DNA of 64,000 nt from Nonomuraea purpurea. GTDB lineage: Bacteria > Actinomycetota > Actinomycetes > Streptosporangiales > Streptosporangiaceae. The translations under genes and the position numbers were made by a program. Below are positions 8,244 through 16,995 of the stretch, piece after piece (the first letter of the stretch is position 1; each line of letters opens with the position of its first letter). The DNA lies in assembly GCF_042650645.1 (NCBI RefSeq), contig NZ_JBHSBI010000016.1, positions 124,001 to 188,000 of the forward strand, written 5' to 3'. The notes below the pieces were generated by a model. The model was not told the DNA's origin, searched no databases, and saw only the letters and a program-made list of their open reading frames with translations.

Positions 8244-9856
8244 TCCCGGCCAGGGTGCCACGGGTGCTACGCATGGGTCCGGCCCGGCTGACCGCCGGGC
8301 TCGACCACACCCGGCGGCTGGACCTGCCCGCCCACCGTACGCTCCACGGCCTTCCAGAGCCGCGTGAGCTGGAGGAGCTCATCTCCCACATCAACGAGGT
8401 GGACATGCGCGGGCGGGGCGGCGCGGCCTTCCCGTTCGCGCGCAAGCTGCGGGCCGTGGCCGACGCGGCCGGCTCGGGCGAGAGCGTCGTGCTGGTCAAC
8501 GGCGCGGAGGGCGAACCCGCCAGTTCCAAGGACGCCATGCTGCTGACCCGCAACCCGCATCTCGTGCTCGACGGGGCGGTGCTGGCGGCAGAGGCGCTCG
8601 GCGCCCGCGAGGTGGTCGTCGCCACGGCCGGAGGCGAGGTCGCCGAGCTGAACGTGGCCGCCGCCGTGGCCGAGCGCCGGGCGGCGAACGTGTCGGGCGG
8701 CGCCGAGAGCCGCGTGCCGATCCGCGTGGTCGGCATCAAGGAGCGGTTCATCTCAGGAGAGGGCGGGGCGCTCGTGCGCGCCGTGAACGGCGAGGAGGGC
8801 ATCCCGCCCGGCAGGAAGAAGCGCGCCGCCACCAGCGGCGTGGACGGCTTGCCTACCCTGCTGTCCAACACGGAGACCTACGCCCAGTTCGCGCTGCTGG
8901 CCGAGCTCGGCCCGGCCAAGTACGCCGAGGTCGGCACGAGCAAGGAGCCGGGCACGATCCTGCTCACCGTCAGCGGCGGCGCGGCCAACGGCGCGGTCAT
9001 CGAGGCGCCGACGGGCACCTACCTGGCCGACGTGCTCGGACTGTGCGAGGCGGAGATCGGCGACGGCGTGCTCATCGGCGGATACCACGGCGCGTGGTTG
9101 TCGGCGGAGGCCGTGGAGACGGCCGTGCTCTCGCGCGAGGGCATGAAGCGGGCCGGCGCCACCCTCGGCGCCGGCATCATCGTCCCGCTGGGCGAGTCCA
9201 CGTGCTCGCTCGGCGAGGCCGCCAGGGTCGCCGCCTACCTCGCGGCCGAGTCGGCGGGCCAGTGCGGCCCCTGCCGCCTCGGCCTGCCCGACATCGCCAG
9301 GGCCATGTACGCCCTCGTCGAGGGCACGGGCTCGGTCGACGCGGTACGGCGCTCCGTCCGCCTGGTCGAACGGCGCGGCGCGTGCTTCCACCCGGACGGC
9401 ACGGCCAAGTTCGTGCTGTCGGCGCTGGACTCGTTCGAGACCGAGATCGCCAACCACCTGGAGCACGGCTCGTGCGACAGGCCCGTCCGCGGCGTGCTGC
9501 CGATGCCCGAGTACGAGGCCGAGCCCGACTACCGGCTGGAGGTCGACTGGTCCCGCTGCCAGGGGCACGGGCTCTGCGCGCACCTGCTGCCGGAGTTCGT
9601 CGAACTGGACGACTACGGGTTCCCCTCCTTCAGGAACGTCCCCGCCTTCATGGCCAAAGAGGCGCGGCGGGCCGTCGACATGTGCCCGGCGCTGGCCCTG
9701 CGGCTCGCCCAGACCTCCGACGGGCACGGCGGGCCGCCGCCCAAGCCGAACGGGTCGCCGCTGCGGTTGGTCAAGGACGGCGTGCTCAAGAAGGCCGGAA
9801 CGAGCGTGCCCCGGCTGACCCGGGTGCCCACTCCGCTCGGAGGCACGGCCGGGTGA
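8240..9856 (+). CDS. NuoF-like (51 kDa, SLBB) oxidoreductase fused to a C-terminal ferredoxin
   Basis: 538 aa. Order: FMN/NADH-binding Nuo51 domain (MRGRGGAAFPFARKL at about 56, NGAEGEPASSKD at about 87), SLBB domain (about 240-310), iron-sulfur region (AGQCGPCRLG at about 350, GACFHPDG at about 385) and a ferredoxin domain (about 435-500; RCQGHGLC, then DMCP) with three Cys as in 3Fe-4S ferredoxins. The first of the four N3-cluster Cys of canonical NuoF is Ala here. The GTG start is coupled to the preceding ORF with AGGAG 5 bp upstream. Probably a cytoplasmic NAD(P)H-oxidising module feeding the di-heme membrane protein; the partner is inferred from adjacency. Confidence 0.85.
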   Translation: MIPARVPRVLRMGPARLTAGLDHTRRLDLPAHRTLHGLPEPRELEELISHINEVDMRGRGGAAFPFARKLRAVADAAGSGESVVLVNGAEGEPASSKDAMLLTRNPHLVLDGAVLAAEALGAREVVVATAGGEVAELNVAAAVAERRAANVSGGAESRVPIRVVGIKERFISGEGGALVRAVNGEEGIPPGRKKRAATSGVDGLPTLLSNTETYAQFALLAELGPAKYAEVGTSKEPGTILLTVSGGAANGAVIEAPTGTYLADVLGLCEAEIGDGVLIGGYHGAWLSAEAVETAVLSREGMKRAGATLGAGIIVPLGESTCSLGEAARVAAYLAAESAGQCGPCRLGLPDIARAMYALVEGTGSVDAVRRSVRLVERRGACFHPDGTAKFVLSALDSFETEIANHLEHGSCDRPVRGVLPMPEYEAEPDYRLEVDWSRCQGHGLCAHLLPEFVELDDYGFPSFRNVPAFMAKEARRAVDMCPALALRLAQTSDGHGGPPPKPNGSPLRLVKDGVLKKAGTSVPRLTRVPTPLGGTAG

Positions 9857-9914
9857 TGAGGATGTGACCAACCTGGCGGCTCAGCCGGCCGTCTCATCAC
9901 CGATGGGAGGCGCC

Positions 9915-11306
9915 ATGGACCGCCGGAACTTCCTGCACGCCGCCGCGCTCGCCCCGCTGGCGCTCTCCGCGCCGCCGCCCAACTGGGCCAGGCTCAGGAG
10001 AGGCTTGGCGGGGACGTTGGTGTTGCCGGGCGACGCCGGGTACGACGGCGCTCGCCGCCTGTACAACCCCGCTTTCGACCGTGTCAGGCCGGGCGGGGTC
10101 GCCTACTGTGCCAGCGCGGCCGACGTGTCGGCGTGCCTGGCGTTCGCGCGGGCCAACGGCGTTCCCGTCACCACCCGGTCAGGCGGCCATTCCTACGCGG
10201 GCTGGTCCACCGGCTCCGGGCTGGTGATCGACGTGTCCGGGATGAACTCGGTCGCCTACGCGGGCGGCCGGGCCGTGATCGGCGCGGGCGCCAAGCTGAT
10301 CGACGTCTACGACCGGCTCTTCCACCACGGCGTGAGCATCCCCGCCGGCAGTTGCCCCACGGTCGGCATCGGCGGGCTCACGCTGGGCGGCGGGCTCGGG
10401 ACGGTGTCCAGGCAGCACGGGCTCACCTGCGACGTCCTCGACTCCGTGGACGTCGTGACGGCCGACGGGCGGCTGCTGACCTGCGACGCCCGGCGGCACG
10501 CCGGGCTCTACTGGGCCTGCAGGGGCGGTGGCGGCGGCAACTTCGGCGTGGCCGTGTCCTTCACGTTCAGGACGCACGCGGCGCGCGACCTCACCGTGTT
10601 CTCCCTGCACTGGCCGTGGGCCGGGGCGGGGGCGGCGCTGCGCGAGTGGCAGTCGTGGGGGCCTTCCACGCCGGACGAGCTGTGGTCCACGCTGCACCTG
10701 ACGCGGTCGGCGGGCGGGCTCGACGTGCAGATCACCGGCACGTACGCGGGACGCCCCTCGTCGCTCGACCGGCTGCTGACCCCGCTGGTCGCCAAGGTCG
10801 GACGGCCGTCGTCGCGTTACCTCCGGTCGGTCTCCCATCTGGACGCCATGAAGATCATGGGCGGCTGCTCGTCGATGTCGGTCGCCCAGTGCCGGCGCAA
10901 ACCTCGGACGGCGTTCTCGGCGAAGTCGCACCTGGCGTACCGGCCGTTGCCCGCGGACGGGGTGCGGGCGCTGGTGAACGGGGTACGTCGGGGCGGGCGG
11001 CACTCCGTGCTCATGGACGCCATGGGAGGGGCCATCGGCCGGGTCGGACCGGCGGAGACGGCCTTTCCCCATCGGGCGGCCCTTTTCAGTGTGCAGTATT
11101 ACCAGGAAGGCATGGATCGGAGCTGGCTCCGCGGAATTCACTCCGACATGTCCCCATATTTCGGGAACCACGCCTACGTGAACTATATTGATGCTGAATT
11201 AGCGAATTGGCGAAGTGCGTACTATGGGCCGAACGCGGCGCGGCTGGCCGAGGTGAAAGCCACGTACGACCCCGACCGGCTCTTCCGGCTCCCTCAGGGC
11301 GTGTAG
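9915..11306 (+). CDS. Tat-exported FAD-linked oxidoreductase (berberine-bridge type)
   Basis: 463 aa. The N-terminus is a twin-arginine leader (DRRNFLH, then Ala/Leu-rich). The PCMH FAD domain has SGGHSYAGWS, whose His (about 92) is the 8-alpha FAD attachment site, and GSCPTVGIGG, whose Cys (about 147) fits the second covalent bond, so FAD is likely bicovalent. The C-terminal BBE motif (YVNYID, WRSAYYG) is present. ATG 9915 is chosen for GGGAGG upstream and the Tat leader; a GTG at 9864 would add 17 residues. Family members oxidise sugars, alkaloids or other alcohols; the substrate is unknown. Its 3' end overlaps the convergent transpeptidase gene by 13 bp. Confidence 0.88.
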   Translation: MDRRNFLHAAALAPLALSAPPPNWARLRRGLAGTLVLPGDAGYDGARRLYNPAFDRVRPGGVAYCASAADVSACLAFARANGVPVTTRSGGHSYAGWSTGSGLVIDVSGMNSVAYAGGRAVIGAGAKLIDVYDRLFHHGVSIPAGSCPTVGIGGLTLGGGLGTVSRQHGLTCDVLDSVDVVTADGRLLTCDARRHAGLYWACRGGGGGNFGVAVSFTFRTHAARDLTVFSLHWPWAGAGAALREWQSWGPSTPDELWSTLHLTRSAGGLDVQITGTYAGRPSSLDRLLTPLVAKVGRPSSRYLRSVSHLDAMKIMGGCSSMSVAQCRRKPRTAFSAKSHLAYRPLPADGVRALVNGVRRGGRHSVLMDAMGGAIGRVGPAETAFPHRAALFSVQYYQEGMDRSWLRGIHSDMSPYFGNHAYVNYIDAELANWRSAYYGPNAARLAEVKATYDPDRLFRLPQGV

Positions 11307-12247
11307 GCCTTGCCGCGCACGTACACCGGCTCACCGACCTGCACCATCCTGTACAGGCGCACGGAGGTCGTCAGCGGGATGCGCACGCACCCGTGCGAGG
11401 CCGGCGTCAGCGGCACCTTGGTCGAGCCGTGGATCGCGATCCCGCCGACGAAGTAGAGCGAGTTGTACATCGCGCCCAGCGGCCCCGTGCTCCAGCCGGG
11501 CGAACGCTTGGTGACGCGGAAGTCCCCCACCGGCGTGACGGCGTTGCCGCAGTGGCCGTTCTCGCAGTAACTCCGCTCCGCGCCGGTGGACATGTGGCTG
11601 ATCAGCACCGGGCGGCGCTGCCGGTAGACGGTCAGGAGCTGGTTGCGCAGGTCGATCTCCACCCTGTTGTCGGCGCCCGTGGGGACCAGCGGACGGTTGC
11701 GCGCAGGACGCTCCAGCGCCCGCAGGATCCCCGGCCCGACCGCCCCCTGCGGCCTCAGCCGCCGCTTCTTCTGGAACGCCCACACCGCGAACTTGGTCTG
11801 GTCGTCGTAGACCCCGTTCACGTTGCCGAAGTAGTAGCCGCCACGGCGCAACTTACGCTGCAGGAGCAGAACATTCGCACCCCGGTCCCCCGGCCTGAGC
11901 ACAACCATCTCCGCCTTGGCGGGCGCGGTCCTGGCGGTCGTGGTCTCGGTAGGCGTGGTCTCGGCAGGCCCGGTCCCGGTGCGCGTGGTGTCGGCAGGCA
12001 CGGTCCCGGTACGCGTCGTCCGAGTGCGCGTGGTGTCGGCAGGCCCGGTCCCGGCGGGCACGGTCCCGGTACGTGTGGTCCGAGTGCGCGTGGTGTCGCC
12101 GGGCCCGGTCTCGGCGGGCGTGGTGTCGGCGGGTCCGGTTCCGGTGTCGACCGCCTTGGCGGAAGCGGCCTTGGTGGGAGGCGTCGCCAGGAGGGGCAGG
12201 CCGCAGCCGACAGCGAGAGCAACAATTCCGCGCACTTTTATCCTCAT
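11294..12247 (-). CDS. L,D-transpeptidase with peptidoglycan-binding domain
   Basis: 317 aa. Signal peptide (about 1-28), a Thr/Arg/Pro-rich low-complexity linker (about 30-110), a PG_binding_1 domain (about 115-165; RPGDRGANVLLLQRKL, then GVYDDQTKFAVWAFQ) and a C-terminal YkuD domain with the catalytic signature IHGSTK and SHGCVRI (Cys nucleophile, His). It forms 3-3 cross-links or attaches proteins to peptidoglycan outside the membrane. The linker is encoded by imperfect repeats, including a roughly 60-bp segment present twice between 11995 and 12120. It converges on and overlaps the FAD oxidoreductase gene. Confidence 0.92.
   Translation of the reverse strand: MRIKVRGIVALAVGCGLPLLATPPTKAASAKAVDTGTGPADTTPAETGPGDTTRTRTTRTGTVPAGTGPADTTRTRTTRTGTVPADTTRTGTGPAETTPTETTTARTAPAKAEMVVLRPGDRGANVLLLQRKLRRGGYYFGNVNGVYDDQTKFAVWAFQKKRRLRPQGAVGPGILRALERPARNRPLVPTGADNRVEIDLRNQLLTVYRQRRPVLISHMSTGAERSYCENGHCGNAVTPVGDFRVTKRSPGWSTGPLGAMYNSLYFVGGIAIHGSTKVPLTPASHGCVRIPLTTSVRLYRMVQVGEPVYVRGKAYTP
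11930..12150. repeat. Imperfect tandem repeats encoding a TRT/TGP linker
   Basis: The core GTGCGCGTGGTGTCG recurs, and a unit of about 60 bp containing CACGGTCCCGGTACG is present twice with few changes. It encodes the Thr-rich wall-spanning linker of the L,D-transpeptidase; copy number is likely to vary between strains. Confidence 0.75.
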
Positions 12248-12382
12248 AAATCAACGCCTACCCAGATAGCCGATAACCCACCTCCCATAAACGGTCTTGT
12301 CCATCAAAAACCCAGCCAGCCCAATAGGTTCCACCAAATACTGGCATTTCACTTTATTAGGGTGATGTCCCGCAAAACGGGG

Positions 12383-13159
12383 TCAGGCGTCGCGGGTGCG
12401 TAGGAGAAGCGCGCCCGCAAGAAGGGCGGCGGCGGTCCAGCAGGCGAGCACGCCGATCCCCTCCCAAGGCCCGATCGGCAGGACGGCCAGATCCGTGGTG
12501 GCCTGGACGGTCAGCCCGGCGTTGGTGGGCGCGAGCCGCCAGAGCATCCGCTGCGTGTCCTCGTCGGAGACCAGCCGGACGGCCAGCGGAAGCAGGTAGA
12601 GGATCCCGAGCACGACTCCGGCGGAGACGGCGGAGTCGCGCACGGCGGCGGCGACCCCCAGACTGAGCAGGGCGATCAGCACCAGGTAGAGCACCGACCC
12701 TGCGGCGGCCCGCAACGTGGGCCCATCGGCGAGGGACAGCGGCGGGTAGCCGTGCGACGGAGTGAACCCGCTCTCCGGCAACAGCACCCCCGCGACCAGC
12801 AGGGACCCGAGCACCGCCACGCTCCCCCCGGCCGCCGTGAGCCCGGTGACCACGCCCGCCTTGGCGGCCAGCAGCGTGACCCGGCGCGGCACCGCGACCA
12901 GGCTCGTGCTGATCATCCCCGACCCGTACTCGCCGCAGACCGCGACCACGGTCAGCAGCGCCACCATGGCCTGCCCGACCTGGACGCCGACGAGGCCGAG
13001 CCGGATCGCGTCCTGACCACACCCCGCCGACGCGCAGGTGACGGCGTTGACCGCCACGGCGCCGACCCCCACGGTCAGCACGACGAGCGCGAGCAGCAAC
13101 CACCCGGGCCCGGCCACGGTCCGCACCTTCGTCCACTCGGCCCGCAACTCCCGCCTCAC
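12383..13159 (-). CDS. ABC-2 type transporter permease
   Basis: 258 aa with six predicted membrane segments. It begins RRELRAEWTKVRTV, the N-terminal amphipathic signature of actinobacterial ABC-2 permeases (also LRAEWTKLRTV in its neighbour). The GTG start overlaps the upstream permease stop (GTGA), supporting co-translation. Last gene of a three-gene operon with the large permease and the ATPase. A 135-bp gap separates it from the transpeptidase gene; it is AT-rich and I see no gene in it. Confidence 0.87.
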   Translation of the reverse strand: MRRELRAEWTKVRTVAGPGWLLLALVVLTVGVGAVAVNAVTCASAGCGQDAIRLGLVGVQVGQAMVALLTVVAVCGEYGSGMISTSLVAVPRRVTLLAAKAGVVTGLTAAGGSVAVLGSLLVAGVLLPESGFTPSHGYPPLSLADGPTLRAAAGSVLYLVLIALLSLGVAAAVRDSAVSAGVVLGILYLLPLAVRLVSDEDTQRMLWRLAPTNAGLTVQATTDLAVLPIGPWEGIGVLACWTAAALLAGALLLRTRDA

Positions 13160-14676
13160 CCGTCCTCCTCGCGCAGCCGGACCGCGGCCAGGGCGAGGGC
13201 GAGCCCGGCGTAAGCGCACGTCACCGCGAACCCGCCCCAAGGCGGCAGCGGGTAGTAGCCGGCCACCGGGGCGTAGTGCCCGAGCACGTGCGCGTACTCA
13301 GGGACGCTCTGCAGGACCGCGAACCCGGCGGCGGGAGTCAGCCGCAGCAGCCACTCCGACACCTCCTCGGGCAGGATGGAGGCGACCCCCAGCACGTACG
13401 GGAGGATCACCGCCACGACGGCGGCGATGACCGCGATGGCGCTGCGCCGCAGCAGCGCCCCCAGCGCCAGGGCGAGCACCGCGGAGACGGCGAACAGCCC
13501 GGCCGCGCCGACGATCACCCGCAGTTCGGTGAGCGCCGACAACGGGAGCAGGTGCATGCCGTTGCCGCTGAGAATCCTCTTCCCGGCCAGGACCGTGACG
13601 GCCGCGGCCACCAGCCCGGACAGGAAGGCGGCGGCGCCGATCACGACGGCCTTGGCCGCGAGCACCCGGCCGCGACGCGGACTGGCGGTCAGCGTCGTGC
13701 GGATCAGCCCCCGCCGGTACTCGGCCGTGACGAACAGCACCGCCACGACCAGGATCACGATCAGCCCGACGACCAGGCCGATCAGGGTGTTCTCCACGCG
13801 GGAGCCGCCCGGAGTCGGCGCGATGTCGCCGACTCCGGTGATGGTGAAGGTGCCACCGGATCTGGCGAGACCGCCGGGGTGGTGCGGCGTGACGCCGTCG
13901 AGCTCGTACGACACGCCGATGTCGTCGCGACTCCACGACCTGCCGGTCGCCGCACCGCGCACGCCGACCTGGTCCATGATGGCGGTGACCTCGGCGAAGC
14001 GGTCCGCGGAGACGGACCCGCCGATGGCGTTGCGCGACACCCGCAGATCCCCGGGGGAGGCGGCGAACAGCCCGATCCTGACCCGGGACGGCAGCCCGGC
14101 CAGGCGGGCCGTGCCGACCGTGGTCCACCGCCGGCCGTCGGCGGACTCTTCGCCGGTGATCGTGTCGCCGGTGCGGGTGATCCGCAGCCAGCGCGGGGAT
14201 TTGCCCGGTTTGCCCGCCACGTCCTCGGTGAAGTTGTGCTGCATCCGTACGCCGTGGTCGCCGGTCAGCATCACGGCCGCGTACGGGGAGCCCTGCTTGG
14301 TGCTCTCCTTGACCATGACTCCGGCCTTGGCCCACGGCACGACGCCGGCGGTGACGTTCCTGAGGCCGGGGGTGGAGTCGGGCAGGCGGATCTGGCCGGT
14401 CATGGAGGTGATCCGCACCGTGATGGCGCCGTCGCCGTCCAGCGGCTGGTGGACGAAGTAGAAGCGGTCATCGACGGCCTGGCCGCCCGGCCCGATCAGC
14501 GGGGCGGGGCAGGGCACCTCGACCGGGCCGTTGCTGCACGACGAATGGCTGGCATTGGCGAACAACAGCCCGAGCACCGTGACGAGCAGCGCCGCGGCGA
14601 CTGTCCCCGCCGTCCAGCCGCGGACGGTGCGGAGCTTGGTCCATTCGGCGCGCAACAGCCGCGCGAAGCCGCTCAC
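13156..14676 (-). CDS. ABC-2 permease with inserted extracellular lectin-like (DUF1349/LamG-type) domain
   Basis: 506 aa, about twice a normal ABC-2 permease. TM1 (about 15-35) is followed by roughly 190 extracytoplasmic residues (about 40-240) with a concanavalin-like beta-sandwich pattern (AGVMVKESTKQGSPYAAVML, RWLRITRTGDTITGEES, DGRRWTTVGTARL, RIGLFAASPG). Five or so more TM segments follow after about 265. The GTG start overlaps the ATPase stop (GTGA). The inserted domain resembles those that bind glycans in DUF1349 proteins and could sense or present an extracellular ligand. Its binding activity is inferred from pattern alone. Confidence 0.8.
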   Translation of the reverse strand: MSGFARLLRAEWTKLRTVRGWTAGTVAAALLVTVLGLLFANASHSSCSNGPVEVPCPAPLIGPGGQAVDDRFYFVHQPLDGDGAITVRITSMTGQIRLPDSTPGLRNVTAGVVPWAKAGVMVKESTKQGSPYAAVMLTGDHGVRMQHNFTEDVAGKPGKSPRWLRITRTGDTITGEESADGRRWTTVGTARLAGLPSRVRIGLFAASPGDLRVSRNAIGGSVSADRFAEVTAIMDQVGVRGAATGRSWSRDDIGVSYELDGVTPHHPGGLARSGGTFTITGVGDIAPTPGGSRVENTLIGLVVGLIVILVVAVLFVTAEYRRGLIRTTLTASPRRGRVLAAKAVVIGAAAFLSGLVAAAVTVLAGKRILSGNGMHLLPLSALTELRVIVGAAGLFAVSAVLALALGALLRRSAIAVIAAVVAVILPYVLGVASILPEEVSEWLLRLTPAAGFAVLQSVPEYAHVLGHYAPVAGYYPLPPWGGFAVTCAYAGLALALAAVRLREEDG

Positions 14677-15599
14677 CGGGCGGCCCCTTTGAACTCGACC
14701 GCGTCTCTGGTGAGGTCCAGGTACGCCTCCTCCAGCGTGGCCCGGTGGGCGGACACCTCGGAGAACGGCACCGCGCGCGCGTTGAGCACGCCTACGACGT
14801 CCTGGGCCGTCAGCCCCGAGACGGTGAGCGTGTCGGGCCCCGTGGCGCTCACGGTGGCCCCGGCGTGGGCCAGCGCCGACATGGCCTCCGAGCGTGCCGT
14901 GGTGCGCAGCGCGACGAGGCCGTCGGAGGCGCGTTCGATCAGCCGGGCCACGCTGGTGTCGGCCACTACTTTGCCTCTGCCGACCACGACCAGGTGGCCG
15001 GCGGTGTCCTGGAGCTCGCTCATCAGGTGGCTGGAGACCAGCACGGCCCGCCCTTCGGCGGCCAGCGACCGCAGCAGGCCGCGGATCCACACGATGCCTT
15101 CGGGGTCGAGGCCGTTGAACGGCTCGTCCAGCATGAGTACCGGCGGGTCGCCGAGCAGCGCGGCGGCGATCCCGAGCCGCTGGCGCATGCCCAGCGAGAA
15201 CCCGCCCGCCTTCCGTCTGGCCACTGTCCCCAGCCCGACCAGGTCGATCACCTCGTCCACGCGTGCGGCGGCGAATCCCTGGGAGTGGGCCAGCCACAGC
15301 AGGTGGTTGCGGGCGGTGCGGCTCGGCTGCAGGGCCCCCGCGTCCAGCAGCGCGCCGACGTGACGCAGGGGGCTGGTCAGGCTCGTGTACGGCCGCCCGC
15401 CCACCAGCGCCGTGCCCTCGTCGGCCGCGTCCAGGCCGAGCACCACCCGCATCGTGGTGGACTTGCCCGCCCCGTTGGGCCCGACGAACCCGGTCACCTG
15501 CCCGGCCTGCACGCCGAACGTCATCCCGTCCAGCGCCCGTGTCTGCCCGAACCGCTTGCGCAGCCCGCTGACTTCGATGGTTGCTTCCACGACAGGCAC
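14673..15599 (-). CDS. ABC transporter ATP-binding protein
   Basis: 308 aa. Walker A GPNGAGKST at about residue 40, Q-loop region, signature FSLGMRQRLG (the non-canonical form common in drug and bacitracin exporters), Walker B VLMLDEPFNGLDP and H-switch VLVSSH. A C-terminal extension (about 215-308) is typical of DrrA/BcrA-like subunits. It energises the two permeases downstream. It diverges from a NarL-type two-component pair across a 118-bp region with a direct repeat, suggesting that pair controls it. Confidence 0.92.
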   Translation of the reverse strand: MPVVEATIEVSGLRKRFGQTRALDGMTFGVQAGQVTGFVGPNGAGKSTTMRVVLGLDAADEGTALVGGRPYTSLTSPLRHVGALLDAGALQPSRTARNHLLWLAHSQGFAAARVDEVIDLVGLGTVARRKAGGFSLGMRQRLGIAAALLGDPPVLMLDEPFNGLDPEGIVWIRGLLRSLAAEGRAVLVSSHLMSELQDTAGHLVVVGRGKVVADTSVARLIERASDGLVALRTTARSEAMSALAHAGATVSATGPDTLTVSGLTAQDVVGVLNARAVPFSEVSAHRATLEEAYLDLTRDAVEFKGAAR

Positions 15600-15656
15600 A
15601 TTAGGCAGCGGCCCCCGGTGCGGTCGTCACGCGGCCGAGCGATTCCGGCGGTCACT

Positions 15657-15677
15657 GGCGTCAGCTACCCGGCGTCA
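15657..15677. promoter_or_regulatory. Direct repeat GGCGTCA, candidate response-regulator site
   Basis: GGCGTCA at 15657-15663 and 15671-15677, separated by 7 bp (14-bp period), lies between the divergent ABC operon and the kinase gene. The spacing suits a dimeric NarL-type regulator; function is inferred. Confidence 0.4.
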
Positions 15678-15717
15678 CTCCCACGAGGGATGCCGACCGA
15701 CCCTTACGCCCCTGACA

Positions 15718-16995
15718 ATGGGCTTTGTGGAAAGGGTGCGAAGGGTCCAGGCCGCGCTGAGCCCGTACGGGCCTGTCGTGGCCGGGGTGCTGCTGGCGCT
15801 GCTCGCGGTGGTGGAGTCGGTGGCGCGGTCCGGGGGCCTGCCCGCGCTGAGCCAGACCGAGGCCGTGCCGGTCGGCGTGCCGATCCCGCCCGGGCCCGCG
15901 GCCGACGATGGCACCGTGATCATCCCGCTGCTCGCGCTGGCGACCACGCTGCCGCTGCCCCTGTTGTGGACGCAGCCGACGTTGGCCGCGCTCGTGCTGT
16001 GCGGGGCGGGCCTGCTGTCGGCGACCGCCTTCCACACGCTGACCACGGCCGGGCTGGTCGCGCAGCTCGTCGCCGGCTACCGGCTGGGCCGTCACAGGTC
16101 GCAGGCGACGGCCGTGCTGGTCACCGTGCCGTTCCCGGTGCTGGCGGTGGCGCTCGAAGTGGGCGGCAGGCCGCGGGCGTTCGGGCTCGACGGTCCCGAG
16201 GGCGTGCGGTTGCCCGCGCTTGTGTTCCTGCTGGCCTGTCTGGCGCCGGTGGCGGCGCTGGCCGGGATCGCCAGGCGCTCGCGGGCGCAGGCCGTGGCCG
16301 ACACGGCCGCCCGGCAGGTCATCGCCGACAGCCTGCTTGAGCACACCGCCCGCGGCGAGCGTGCCCGCATCGCCCGCGAGCTGCACGATGTGGTCGCCCA
16401 CCACATCTCCATGGTCGCCGTGCAGGCGGAGACCGCCCGGCTGGCCGTCCCCGGGATGCCGGAGGCCGGGGCGCAACGGCTGCTGGCGATCGGCGACACC
16501 GCCAGGGCGGCGCTGACCGAGATGCGGCGGCTGCTCGGCGTGCTGCGTGAAGACGCCGACGAGTCGGCCGCGACCTGGCGCCCCCAGCCGGGGCTGCGCC
16601 TGCACGAGCTCAACGAACTGCTCGACGAGTCGCGGGCGGCCTCGGGGACGAGCACCCGGCTCACCCTGCGGGGTGCGCCGGTGGAGCTGGATCCCGGCGT
16701 GGAACTGGCCGCGTACCGGATCATCCAGGAGGCGCTGACGAACGCGCGGCGGCACGCGCCGGGCGCGGCCGTGGACGTGGAGCTCGACTACACCGGCGAC
16801 GACCTGCGCGTGCTCGTCCGCGACAACGGCCCGGGACCGCCCACAGACGGCGGCGGCGACGCCCACCACCATGGCCTGTCAGGCATGCGCGAGCGCGCCA
16901 CCGCGCTCGGCGGCGAACTGCGTACCGGCCCCGCGACCGGCGGCGGGTTCCGCGTCGAGGCCCGCCTGCCGGGACGGGAGGAGAGCACCGGATGA
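15718..16995 (+). CDS. NarL-type sensor histidine kinase
   Basis: 425 aa. About five membrane segments in the first 200 residues with no sizeable extracytoplasmic sensor, then a HisKA_3 dimerisation domain (ARELHDVVAHHIS, phospho-His in LHD) and a HATPase_c domain (RIIQEALTNARRHAPG, DNGPGPP, GLSGMRERA). This architecture is common for kinases that sense cell-envelope stress through an associated transporter. There is no strong ribosome site before the ATG. It overlaps the response regulator (ATGA) and diverges from the ABC exporter, which is its likely target. Confidence 0.9.
   Translation: MGFVERVRRVQAALSPYGPVVAGVLLALLAVVESVARSGGLPALSQTEAVPVGVPIPPGPAADDGTVIIPLLALATTLPLPLLWTQPTLAALVLCGAGLLSATAFHTLTTAGLVAQLVAGYRLGRHRSQATAVLVTVPFPVLAVALEVGGRPRAFGLDGPEGVRLPALVFLLACLAPVAALAGIARRSRAQAVADTAARQVIADSLLEHTARGERARIARELHDVVAHHISMVAVQAETARLAVPGMPEAGAQRLLAIGDTARAALTEMRRLLGVLREDADESAATWRPQPGLRLHELNELLDESRAASGTSTRLTLRGAPVELDPGVELAAYRIIQEALTNARRHAPGAAVDVELDYTGDDLRVLVRDNGPGPPTDGGGDAHHHGLSGMRERATALGGELRTGPATGGGFRVEARLPGREESTG

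Noticed and set aside
13276..15363. Long + strand frames over the ABC operon
   Set aside because: Complementary shadows of clearly recognisable permease and ATPase genes.
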